Part shown: piece by piece, positions 7,543-15,114 of the stretch | How positions within the stretch are numbered: the first letter of the stretch is position 1 | Layout of the letters: each line of letters opens with the position of its first letter | NCBI GenBank assembly: GCA_001464735.1 | Contig: LNDU01000027.1 | Coordinates: 142,212-206,211 of the forward strand | Length of the DNA: 64,000 bases | Direction of reading: 5' to 3' | DNA from: Nitrospira sp. Ga0074138 | Lineage (GTDB): Bacteria; Nitrospirota; Nitrospiria; Nitrospirales; Nitrospiraceae | Notes under the pieces: model-generated | What the model was told of the DNA's origin: nothing | Database searches by the model: none | Seen by the model: the letters and a program-made list of their open reading frames with translations, nothing else | Position numbers and translations under genes: made by a program

Positions 7543-9279
7543 ATGGGAATTCTGTCGTCATTGTTCGCCGGAGTCAGCGGGCTCAACGCCAATGGTACGG
7601 CGCTCTCCGTCATCGGCAACAACATTGCCAACCTCAGTACCGTCGGCTTCAAGGGGAGCAAGGCGACCTTCGCGGACTTGATCAGTTCGTCGATTTCAGG
7701 AGGGTCGGGTGCGGTTCAGACCGGGATCGGCGTGGCGCTTACGTCTGTGCAGGGGAACTTCTCTCAAGGATCGCTGGCGACCTCATCCAATGTGCTGGAC
7801 CTGGCCATCGACGGCAACGGCTTTTTCATCGTGAGAGACGCGCAGAGTGCCACCTTCTATTCTCGTGCCGGTCTGTTCCGGCTCGATAGGAACAACAATG
7901 TGGTCGATCCCACCGGATTCAAATTGCAGGGTTTTCTCGCCGACGCCACCGGCACCATCACCGGCACGATCGGCGATGTGGCGCTGCCTTCCACCACCGC
8001 GTCGCCGCGGGCCACGACCACGGCCTTCGTCGCAGCCAACCTGAATTCAGCGACTGCGCTAAGTGGTGTGCGCGGCAACATCGTGGCGTCTGCGGCGTCG
8101 ACGACGACCACCGCAGCCGGTAGCAATTCATTCAATATCAATCTGAACGGTGATGGGGTTCAGACGATCACCGTGGCGAACGGGTTGACCGGCTCGGCGC
8201 TTGCCACGGCGGTTCAAAACGCCGTGCGTGCGCTGGTCCCTAGCGATCCCTTTAAAGCCGCCGCCTATGCGGGATTCACTGCGTCGGTCAATGCATCCAA
8301 TATCTTTACCTTTGCATCCGGCATGACGGGCACGACGAACAATTCCACGACCGGGACCGGAACGGTTGCCGTGACGGCGAACGGCGGCGATACGCTGGCG
8401 TCCACCCTCAACATGTTGGCGCCGACTTCGACGACCGGGACGGACTTTCTGCTCTCCGACCCACCCGCCACCTCGAATTTTTCGACGTCGATGACGGTGT
8501 TCGATTCACTGGGCAACAGTCATTTGCTGACGACGTATTTCACGAAGGTCGGTTCCAACAGCTGGAACTACAACACCGTGGCGGCGGCGAGTGACGTCGT
8601 GACGGCGAACTACCATTCCAGCAATATCGATACCGGCTTGGGCATTGTTCGGGTCGGGTCCGGCACCTTAACGTTCGGGACGGATGGGACATTGGATCGA
8701 GAAAGCACGGTGATTCGGTACGATACAGGGACTGCGGCCGGAACCTCCGGTACGGTGCCGGGAGAGCTACAGATCGACTTTAACGGCGCGACGCCGGACC
8801 AGCTGCTCGCCATGAATTTCGGTTCCAGTGTGACGACCGACGGTGGGAGCGGGCTTGATGGGACGACGCAATTCGGATCCACGTCGGCGCTGGTGCAGCA
8901 AACGCAGGACGGTTTTGCCGCCGGCTCGCTCCAAGCTTTTTCCGTGGATGCGAACGGGATCATCAACGGCCGGTTCTCGAACGGTCAGCTGCGCGCGTTG
9001 GCGCAGGTGGTGCTCGCACGTTTTCCGGATCCCATTGGGCTGACGAGGACCGGTAAAAACACCTTTGCCCAGTCCGGTAATTCCGGCCAGCCGGTCACGG
9101 GAACCCCGGACAGTGCCGGGCTTGGACGGGTGTTGTCTAATTCGTTGGAATTGTCGAATGTCGACCTCGGGGAAAGCTTTATCGATATGATCGCGGCACA
9201 GCGCGGGTTCCAGGCCAACTCGCGCGTGATCACCACATCCGACGAAATTCTTCAAGAACTGGTCAATCTGAAACGGTAG
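7543..9279 (+). CDS. flgE: Flagellar hook protein FlgE
   Basis: FlgE polymerises into the hook, the universal joint between rod and filament. The 578-residue product starts with the rod/hook N-terminal motif (SGLNANGTALSVIGNNIANL) and ends with the matching C-terminal helix (SNVDLGESFIDMIAAQRGFQ). Between them are the FlgE D2-type domain and a Thr/Ser/Gly-rich variable part (about residues 130-330). It is longer than the enterobacterial protein (~400), the difference lying in that exposed variable region. AAGGAGG precedes ATG 7543. A GC-rich hairpin follows, so the fliK-flgD-flgE unit probably ends here. Confidence 0.95.
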   Translation: MGILSSLFAGVSGLNANGTALSVIGNNIANLSTVGFKGSKATFADLISSSISGGSGAVQTGIGVALTSVQGNFSQGSLATSSNVLDLAIDGNGFFIVRDAQSATFYSRAGLFRLDRNNNVVDPTGFKLQGFLADATGTITGTIGDVALPSTTASPRATTTAFVAANLNSATALSGVRGNIVASAASTTTTAAGSNSFNINLNGDGVQTITVANGLTGSALATAVQNAVRALVPSDPFKAAAYAGFTASVNASNIFTFASGMTGTTNNSTTGTGTVAVTANGGDTLASTLNMLAPTSTTGTDFLLSDPPATSNFSTSMTVFDSLGNSHLLTTYFTKVGSNSWNYNTVAAASDVVTANYHSSNIDTGLGIVRVGSGTLTFGTDGTLDRESTVIRYDTGTAAGTSGTVPGELQIDFNGATPDQLLAMNFGSSVTTDGGSGLDGTTQFGSTSALVQQTQDGFAAGSLQAFSVDANGIINGRFSNGQLRALAQVVLARFPDPIGLTRTGKNTFAQSGNSGQPVTGTPDSAGLGRVLSNSLELSNVDLGESFIDMIAAQRGFQANSRVITTSDEILQELVNLKR

Positions 9280-9294
9280 ATCCGTTCTTTCACG

Positions 9295-9329
9295 GTGGGG
9301 CTGGAAGCTATAGTTGCTCCCAGCCCCAC
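9295..9329 (+). terminator. GC-rich hairpin after flgE
   Basis: GTGGGGCTGG (9295-9304) pairs perfectly with CCAGCCCCAC (9320-9329) across a 15-base loop, 15 bases after the flgE stop. There is no good T-run, so it is a possible intrinsic terminator or RNA 3'-end stabiliser. The next operon starts from its own promoter at 9531. Confidence 0.5.
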
Positions 9330-9530
9330 TCTCCTTCACTCTGCCCTCCCATCCGGCGTCTGTCCTGCTTTGGGATCCGTCACCCTGCACCCTGTCAGCT
9401 TCTTGACGGTGTCAAGAGATTGCTTGACAGGACGCTCATGCGCCCTGTCGTGTGTGGCGCTGATCGTATGGGAGTGTGCGCCAGATAAGGCGATTCGTGA
9501 TTTCCACTATCGGTGCGTCGCAAAGCGTAG

Positions 9531-9546
9531 TGGCATATGCATTGCA
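9531..9546 (+). promoter_or_regulatory. Sigma-54-type promoter of the fliL operon
   Basis: TGGCATATGCATTGCA matches the -24/-12 consensus TGGCAC-N5-TTGCA, with the invariant GG and GC ten bases apart. It lies 40 bases before the fliL start, leaving room for a transcript start near 9558 and the AGGAGGAG ribosome site at 9576. Sigma-54 control of middle flagellar genes is common outside the enterics. No activator gene is in the window. Confidence 0.7.
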
Positions 9547-9585
9547 GTCTCCGCACCGGGCCAACGAGTCAATCGAGGAGGAGTT

Positions 9586-10137
9586 ATGGCAGATGCAGCC
9601 GCAGTTGACGAAAAAGCTCCCGCAGCGGCTCCCGCTCCGGCGTTCCCCATCAAACTGCTCGTTATTATATCGGTTGTTGCCTTGGTATTCGGGGTCGGTG
9701 GGGCGTTTACAGTAGTCAAGTTTCTGGGAGGGTCAGGCAAAAGTGCTGACAGCTCAGAAGAGCATAAAGTTGATGCTGAGGGAAAGGTCGAATCCAAGAG
9801 TGAGGCCGGTGGAAAACATGGTCAGACCGCTTCGCCCGGCGCCATGTTCGACTTGGATCCGTTCATCGTTAATCTCGCGGACACCCCGGATATTCGGTAT
9901 TTGAAGCTGACCCTCAAGCTCGAGGTGGACAGCGAAGCGGTCTCCGCTGAACTGTCCACGCGCATCCCTCAGATACGAGATGCGGTCCTTGTCTTGCTCA
10001 GCAGCAAGGATGTCAATGCGGTGAGGACGACGCAGGGGAAATTCCAGCTCCGCGATGAAATTACGCAGCGCATCAACGGCCTCCTGAAGAAACCAGGAGT
10101 CCGGTCGGCCTATTTCACTGAATTTGTCGTTCAGTAG
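9586..10137 (+). CDS. fliL: Flagellar basal-body-associated protein FliL
   Basis: FliL is a single-pass inner-membrane protein that rings the stator units and helps torque and stator stability. The 183-residue product has a short cytoplasmic Ala/Pro-rich N-terminus, one membrane helix (about residues 24-45, IISVVALVFGVGGAFTV) and a periplasmic domain with FDLDPFIVNLAD, RYLKLTLKLEV and a C-terminal AYFTEFVVQ strand. ATG 9586 is chosen over the longer frame because AGGAGGAG lies just upstream and the preceding region holds the sigma-54 site. It is the first gene of the fliLMNOPQR-flhBAFG-fliA run. Confidence 0.92.
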   Translation: MADAAAVDEKAPAAAPAPAFPIKLLVIISVVALVFGVGGAFTVVKFLGGSGKSADSSEEHKVDAEGKVESKSEAGGKHGQTASPGAMFDLDPFIVNLADTPDIRYLKLTLKLEVDSEAVSAELSTRIPQIRDAVLVLLSSKDVNAVRTTQGKFQLRDEITQRINGLLKKPGVRSAYFTEFVVQ

Positions 10138-10148
10138 CAGCTGACACT

Positions 10149-11123
10149 ATGGAAAAGATTCTCTCACAGGATGAAATTGACGCGCTGTTAAAGGGTGTCG
10201 TCTCAGGCGAGGTAGACACGGTTCCGAAGGAAACCGCCCAGGAAGCAACGGGTGTCAAGGGGTACGATCTGTTCAACCAAGAACGGATCATCCGTGGGCG
10301 GATGCCGACCATGGAGATGATCAACGATCGATTCATACGCCGCCAATCTGTCGTCTGGACCGGCATGTTTCGAGAGGCCGTCGATTTTGTCGTCGTCGGG
10401 ACGCAGGTGATCAAATTCGGCGAGTTTCTGAAGAAGGTTCCGATGCCCTCATCGTTGAACGTGTTTCATATGGCTCCATTGCGGGGGAGCGCACTCTTCG
10501 TGATGGATGCGTTCCTTGTGTACCTGATCGTGGACTATTTCTTTGGGGGCAAAGGTCAGACCCACGTGAAGCCCGAGGGGCGAGACTTCACGCCCGTCCA
10601 ACTGCGGATCATCAAAAAACTGTTGCTGCAGTCGCTTGTCGATCTAGAAAAGGCGTGGCATGCCGTCGTGTCGATCAAGGTGGAGTATGTGCGTTCTGAG
10701 AGCAACCCTCAGTTTGCGATGGTGGTGACCGCATCCGAAATCGTCGTCGTCGTCACGTTACAGGTCATTTTCGGAGAAACGGCTAGGGAGCTGTACGTGA
10801 TCTATCCCTACAGCATGCTCGAGCCGATCAAAGAGAAGCTCTATTCCGGTCTCGTCTCCGATCATGTCGAGCAGAACGGCGAGTGGAGTCATCGATTCCG
10901 AGAGCGACTGCAAGAGTGTCCGCTTCCGATTGCGGTACGGCTGGGAACCGCCACGGTCACGGTGAAGGACGTGATGAATTTTTCACCGGGTGACGTGATC
11001 TTACTCGACCAGCATCCGGGAGATCCTCTCGATTGCTATGTCGAAGGGCATCACAAATTTCAGGGCAGTCCTGGAATTTACAAGGGGAATCACGCGTGCC
11101 GCGTGACCAAAGTATTGAACTAG
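10149..11123 (+). CDS. fliM: Flagellar motor switch protein FliM
   Basis: FliM builds the middle of the C-ring, binds phosphorylated CheY and sets rotation direction. The 324-residue product keeps the N-terminal CheY-P-binding motif (LSQDEIDALLKG), the central CheC-like domain (SLNVFHMAPLRGSALFVMD) and a C-terminal FliN-like SpoA domain (PLPIAVRLGTATVTVKDV). It starts 11 bases after fliL and precedes fliN. Confidence 0.97.
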   Translation: MEKILSQDEIDALLKGVVSGEVDTVPKETAQEATGVKGYDLFNQERIIRGRMPTMEMINDRFIRRQSVVWTGMFREAVDFVVVGTQVIKFGEFLKKVPMPSSLNVFHMAPLRGSALFVMDAFLVYLIVDYFFGGKGQTHVKPEGRDFTPVQLRIIKKLLLQSLVDLEKAWHAVVSIKVEYVRSESNPQFAMVVTASEIVVVVTLQVIFGETARELYVIYPYSMLEPIKEKLYSGLVSDHVEQNGEWSHRFRERLQECPLPIAVRLGTATVTVKDVMNFSPGDVILLDQHPGDPLDCYVEGHHKFQGSPGIYKGNHACRVTKVLN

Positions 11124-11148
11124 TCGTGACACTATTGAGAGAGTGATT

Positions 11149-11517
11149 ATGGCTGAGCCAGACTCCATAACTCGTTCCGATTCGCAGATGACCGGTAGCC
11201 AATCTCCGCAGCCGGCTTCGTTTCCATCCGTCCAGAGCGCTGAGACGGGCGGAGCACCGAAGAATATTGACTTTCTCTTGGATATTCCGATGAGCATCAC
11301 GGTGTATGTCGGATCCACAAAGATGGCCATTCGGGATCTCTTGCAACTGGCTCAAGGTTCCGTCATCGAACTGGATAAACTCGCGGGGGAACCGATGGAA
11401 GTGATGGTGAACAACAAGCTGGTCGCACGCGGCGAAGTCGTGGTCGTCAATGAAAAATTCGGCATTCGCTTGACGGATGTAGTCAGCGCGGCGGAGCGTG
11501 TTCAGCAATTACGATGA
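11149..11517 (+). CDS. fliN: Flagellar motor switch protein FliN
   Basis: FliN forms the lower C-ring and, with FliH, docks the export ATPase. The 122-residue product has a variable N-terminus and a complete SpoA domain (NIDFLLDIPMSITVYVGSTK, then LLQLAQGSVIELDKLAGEP, ending VVNEKFGIRLTDVV). ATG 11149 is chosen with GAGAG upstream; a GTG at 11143 would add two residues. It is followed by fliO. Confidence 0.95.
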   Translation: MAEPDSITRSDSQMTGSQSPQPASFPSVQSAETGGAPKNIDFLLDIPMSITVYVGSTKMAIRDLLQLAQGSVIELDKLAGEPMEVMVNNKLVARGEVVVVNEKFGIRLTDVVSAAERVQQLR

Positions 11518-11536
11518 GTCGCCCAAGGAGAAGCTT

Positions 11537-11944
11537 GTGATCGATCTGTGGGAAAGCTTGTTCCGCACCGTCTCGGCCCTGGCCATTGTGCTGGTGCTGA
11601 TGGGGATTGTCGCGGTGACCGTCCGGCGAGTGATGGGGCAGCGACTGGGGATGGCCGGCGGGCGCCCGCTCGTTCGACTCTTGGCCAGCGGCTATATCGC
11701 TCCGCGCAAGACCATTGCTCTGGTATCGGTTGCGGGCGAGTATTTGATTGTGGGGACGACGGCGACCGATCTTGTTCCTCTGGGACGCATCAACGATTCA
11801 GCCGAATTGCGGGAATTACTCGCGCTCACCAGTGAGAAAGCCTCCGGTGAGACCCCGCCGCTATCCCAGGAACGGTTCGGCTCTTGGGTGCGGCGGGTAT
11901 TGCTCGGTGCGTGTCATCGCCATAAGGGACTTCATGATCACTAG
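11537..11944 (+). CDS. fliO: Flagellar biosynthesis protein FliO
   Basis: FliO is a small membrane scaffold for assembly of the FliP ring in the export gate. The 135-residue product has one membrane helix near the N-terminus (ALAIVLVLMGIVAVTV) followed by a basic cytoplasmic domain (LASGYIAPRKTIALVSVAGE, LIVGTTATDLVPLG), the usual FliO layout. GTG 11537 is chosen because AAGGAG at 11525-11530 is well placed; the frame extends back into fliN. It overlaps the fliP start by 11 bases. Confidence 0.88.
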   Translation: MIDLWESLFRTVSALAIVLVLMGIVAVTVRRVMGQRLGMAGGRPLVRLLASGYIAPRKTIALVSVAGEYLIVGTTATDLVPLGRINDSAELRELLALTSEKASGETPPLSQERFGSWVRRVLLGACHRHKGLHDH

Positions 11945-12701
11945 GCACGAGTCGCGCGCGCACATAGTCTGGGGAATCATCGTCGGAGGGATCACGCTGC
12001 TTGGGCTGCCGCTGTCCGAAGCGGCGGCGGCTGGTCCATCGGTGAGCATCGACTTTGGCGCGGATGGTCCGAAACAAACCGCCGTGACGATCCAGATCTT
12101 AATTCTGCTCACGGTGCTCTCCTTGGCACCGGCTTTATTCATCATGGTGACGTCCTTTACCAGGATCGTCATCGTATTGGCCTTTCTCCGTCAAGCGCTG
12201 GGAACGCAGTCGGTTCCTCCGAATCAAGTGTTGCTGTCCTTAGCGCTGTTTCTGACGATATTCATTATGGCTCCGGTGGGGCAGGCCGTCTACAACAACG
12301 CGCTCCAACCGTTGATGGCCGAGCAGATCTCGTATGAAGATGCGTGGAAGAAGGGTATCGAGCCGGTGCGGAACTTTATGCTGCGCCAGGTGAGGGGAAA
12401 GGACCTCGAACTCTTCATCAAGCTGAGTCACGTGCCAAAACCGGATCGGGTTGAGGACGTGCCGACCCAGGCCATCATTCCGGCCTTCATTCTGAGCGAA
12501 CTACGCATTGCATTTCAGATTGGGTTCTTAATCTATATCCCCTTTCTCATCGTCGACATGGTCGTTGCGAGCATTCTCATGTCGATGGGCATGATGCTGC
12601 TTCCGCCTGTCGTGATCTCTCTGCCGTTCAAGTTGATCTTATTCGTATTAGCCGATGGCTGGTACCTGGTCGTAGGCTCGATGGTGCGGAGCTTTCAGTG
12701 A
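11934..12701 (+). CDS. fliP: Flagellar export gate protein FliP
   Basis: FliP forms the pentameric core of the export gate with FliQ and FliR. The 255-residue product has a cleavable signal peptide (ending near SEAAAAG), four hydrophobic helices and the family signatures LILLTVLSLAPALFIMVTSF, RIVIVLAFLRQALGTQ and PPVVISLPFKLILFVLADGW. ATG 11934 lies inside the fliO end with AAGGG upstream. Length is typical (about 245-260). Confidence 0.97.
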   Translation: MITRHESRAHIVWGIIVGGITLLGLPLSEAAAAGPSVSIDFGADGPKQTAVTIQILILLTVLSLAPALFIMVTSFTRIVIVLAFLRQALGTQSVPPNQVLLSLALFLTIFIMAPVGQAVYNNALQPLMAEQISYEDAWKKGIEPVRNFMLRQVRGKDLELFIKLSHVPKPDRVEDVPTQAIIPAFILSELRIAFQIGFLIYIPFLIVDMVVASILMSMGMMLLPPVVISLPFKLILFVLADGWYLVVGSMVRSFQ

Positions 12702-12760
12702 AGCGTGGATCGTGAAACGTGAAGCGTATTTCGCAATATTCTGACGAAGGACGCTTCACG
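12698..12760 (+). repeat. Intergenic inverted repeat between fliP and fliQ (GTGAAGCGT type)
   Basis: GTGAAGCGT occurs at 12698-12706, GTGAAACGT at 12712-12720, and CGTGAAGCGT at 12718-12727. ACGCTTCACG at 12751-12760 is the exact complement of the last. The element starts on the fliP stop codon and fills the 79-base gap before fliQ. A related fragment (TTTCACGAACG) lies upstream of flgG near 21503. Confidence 0.6.
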
Positions 12761-12780
12761 AACGACAAGGAACGAAATCT

Positions 12781-13050
12781 ATGACGCCGGAAATGGTAAC
12801 GGAGCTGGCCAGACATGCATTAGAAACGACGTTGTTGGTGTCGGCGCCGATTTTGGGGCTCAGTCTGCTCATCGGTCTGGCGGTCAGTGCGTTCCAGGCC
12901 ATGACGCAACTGAACGAAGCCACGCTCACGTTCGTTCCGAAAGTGGTGGTCCTGTTCGTGGCATTGCTGCTCTTTCTCCCCTGGATGATGAACACCATGA
13001 CCACCTACATGGCCGATCTCTTGATGAATATTCCCAACTACGTGCATTAA
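12781..13050 (+). CDS. fliQ: Flagellar export gate protein FliQ
   Basis: FliQ is the small two-helix subunit wrapped around the FliP/FliR core of the export gate. The 89-residue length and pattern are standard: first helix ALETTLLVSAPILGLSLLIG, then a connecting segment FQAMTQLNEATLTFVPK, then a second helix VVVLFVALLLFLPWM. It is separated from fliR by 189 bases, wider than usual for this operon. Confidence 0.97.
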   Translation: MTPEMVTELARHALETTLLVSAPILGLSLLIGLAVSAFQAMTQLNEATLTFVPKVVVLFVALLLFLPWMMNTMTTYMADLLMNIPNYVH

Positions 13051-13239
13051 CGGGACACTGACAATGGCTGCCGGCTTTGTTCTCACATCACGCAGGTCCT
13101 CGTTCGCTGCGGCCGCGCCTGAGGCATGGCGCGTCTCGGCAAGCCTGGGCTGGGCGGTTGGAACAGCATCCACGTTACGCGTCCCGCACGCAGCTACGCC
13201 TGTTGAATTCGCGACGAAGACTTAAGAGGGGGTACGGCG
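13051..13239 (+). other. 189-base spacer between fliQ and fliR with a doubtful small frame
   Basis: A 53-codon frame runs from ATG 13064 to TAA 13225 (starts MAAGFVLTSRRSSF, rich in Ala, Ser and Arg). It has no ribosome site and no recognisable domain. Its composition resembles translated intergenic repeat rather than a gene. AGAGGGGG at 13225-13232 is the likely ribosome site for fliR. Confidence 0.4.
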
Positions 13240-14022
13240 TTGACGCAGACCATCCAGATTCTCCTTCCTGAGTTTCAAGGGTTTTTGGTCCTCATTTCCC
13301 GTATCGGCGGGTTGTTGGCTGCGTTGCCGGTGTTGAGCGGGCGGGCCGTTCCTGCAAAAGTCAAAGTGGCGCTCGTCCTGGCGTTGGGTGTGTTGTTGGC
13401 TCCCATCGTCCCACTTCCCGCCGTGCCGTATGACCCTGTTGTCTTGGCCGCCGGGCTCATCAGTGAAATGGTCATTGGCTTGGCGATCGGACTCGCTGTG
13501 CGATTGTTTTTCGGGGCGCTTGAATTGGCCGGAGAGGTGATTGGCGTGCAGATGGGATTCGGCGTCGTTCAACTGTTGGATCCCACGACATCGGAGCATA
13601 CTCCCATCATCGGACAATACTTCACCCTTCTGGCGACCCTCATCTTCCTCTCGCTGAACGGGCATCTTTTGCTGGTGGCGACGATTCTCTCGAGCTATGA
13701 ATCCATTCCGGCATTCGGCGCGTCCCTCACCGGAGGCATGGGAGAGGCGATCCTCCGCCTCGCTCAGAACATGTTTACCGTGGGATTGAAGTTGGCGGCG
13801 CCCGTACTTGTCATCATTCTCCTGATTAATATTCTTCTTGCGCTGCTGGGACGGGCTGTCAGTCAGATCAACGTATTTGTTTTGAGTTTCCCCGTCACGA
13901 TCGCCGGCGGGTTGGCGGTGCTGGCGCTGTCCGTGCCGTTTGTGGTTGAACTCTTGGTCCGAGAAATAGAACGACTGCAATTGACGATCGAGGAGTTCAT
14001 GAAAGCGCTGGGACATGGCTGA
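13240..14022 (+). CDS. fliR: Flagellar export gate protein FliR
   Basis: FliR completes the FliPQR export-gate channel. The 260-residue product is strongly hydrophobic with about six membrane segments. It carries family features such as the first helix block (FQGFLVLISRIGGLLAALPV), GEVIGVQMGFGVVQLLDP and FVLSFPVTIAGGLAVLALSV. The start codon is TTG 13240, with AGAGGGGG eight bases upstream; no ATG or GTG is better placed. It overlaps the flhB start by eight bases. Confidence 0.93.
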   Translation: MTQTIQILLPEFQGFLVLISRIGGLLAALPVLSGRAVPAKVKVALVLALGVLLAPIVPLPAVPYDPVVLAAGLISEMVIGLAIGLAVRLFFGALELAGEVIGVQMGFGVVQLLDPTTSEHTPIIGQYFTLLATLIFLSLNGHLLLVATILSSYESIPAFGASLTGGMGEAILRLAQNMFTVGLKLAAPVLVIILLINILLALLGRAVSQINVFVLSFPVTIAGGLAVLALSVPFVVELLVREIERLQLTIEEFMKALGHG

Positions 14023-15091
14023 GGATCGGAGCAATAAGACAGAACCCGCGACGCCGAAACGAAAAGAGGAGGCGCGCAAGAAGGGACAGATCGCGATCAG
14101 TCGTGATCTGTCGACGGCCGTCATCCTCTTGAGCGGCATCGGTCTGCTCGCGGCCATGTTGCCGGTCGGCGTTCTCAAGATGACGGAGATGACCCGTCAA
14201 GGGCTCACACTCTCGTTCCCTTTGGCGTTCTACCAACACATGTCTGTCGAACAGGTGTACGAGGTCGTCATCCAGGCCAGTCTCACCATAGTGACACTGA
14301 GTCTTCCGGTCGTGCTGGGCATTCTGGTGATGGGGAGCGGCGCGGCGCTGCTGCAAACAGGGCTATTGTGGCGTGCCGATGCGATTCAACCGGATGTCGA
14401 ACGCATCAGTCCGATCAAGGGGTTATCCAGACTATTCTCGCTGCGGTCTGTGATGGAGCTTGTGAAGGGGCTGCTCAAGATTGCGATTGTGACGGGGGTC
14501 GGTCTGTGGGTTGCTCGGTACGACGTGCTCCAGATCCCGGGGTTGGTTGGATTCGATATGGGCAGCGCCCTGGACGTAACCGGACGGCTCTCGTTGAAGG
14601 TCGGCTTGGCCGTCGCCGGGGCCATCGCGGTCCTGGCCGGGTTCGACTATGCCTACCAACGCTTTGAGTGGGAACGCAACCTCCGGATGTCGATACAAGA
14701 GATCAAGGAGGAACACAAGGCCGCAGAAGGCGATCCGCTCATCAAGAGTCGCGTACGGACTATTCAGCGAGAGATGACGAAAAAACGCATGATGGCCGCC
14801 GTGAAGACGGCGGACGTGGTGATCACCAACCCGACACACCTGGCTGTGGCGCTGAAGTATGACACGAGCACGATGGGAGCTCCTGTGGTAGTCGCCAAAG
14901 GAGCCGGCTTGGTTGCTGAACGTATCCGCGAACTGGCTCGACATCACGGGGTGCCGGTCGTCGAACAGAAATTCGTGGCCCGAACACTGTTTAAACTCGT
15001 CGAGATCGGTAAAGAGATTCCAAACGAGCTGTACCGCGCAGTCGCGGAGATCCTCGCGTTTGTGTATCGAGCGAGAGGCGTGACTCCATGA
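14015..15091 (+). CDS. flhB: Flagellar export switch protein FlhB
   Basis: FlhB is the export-gate protein whose cytoplasmic domain is self-cleaved and, with FliK, switches export from hook to filament proteins. The 358-residue product has the basic N-terminus (TEPATPKRKEEARKKGQI), four membrane helices, the linker YAYQRFEWERNLRMSIQEIK and the autocleavage motif NPTH (in ITNPTHLAVALKYD, near residue 270). The C-terminal domain is complete. Confidence 0.97.
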   Translation: MAEDRSNKTEPATPKRKEEARKKGQIAISRDLSTAVILLSGIGLLAAMLPVGVLKMTEMTRQGLTLSFPLAFYQHMSVEQVYEVVIQASLTIVTLSLPVVLGILVMGSGAALLQTGLLWRADAIQPDVERISPIKGLSRLFSLRSVMELVKGLLKIAIVTGVGLWVARYDVLQIPGLVGFDMGSALDVTGRLSLKVGLAVAGAIAVLAGFDYAYQRFEWERNLRMSIQEIKEEHKAAEGDPLIKSRVRTIQREMTKKRMMAAVKTADVVITNPTHLAVALKYDTSTMGAPVVVAKGAGLVAERIRELARHHGVPVVEQKFVARTLFKLVEIGKEIPNELYRAVAEILAFVYRARGVTP

Positions 15092-15114
15092 ACACTTCCC
15101 AGGTCTAGAGGATT

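Noticed and set aside
13064..13225. 53-codon frame between fliQ and fliR as a real gene
   Set aside because: No ribosome site, no domain and biased composition; treated as spacer or repeat.
13222..14178. Long open frame on the minus strand across fliR and the start of flhB
   Set aside because: It lies wholly opposite two well-identified membrane-protein genes, its translation is low-complexity and rich in Gln, Arg and His, and it has no recognisable domain. It is an effect of codon bias in the real genes.
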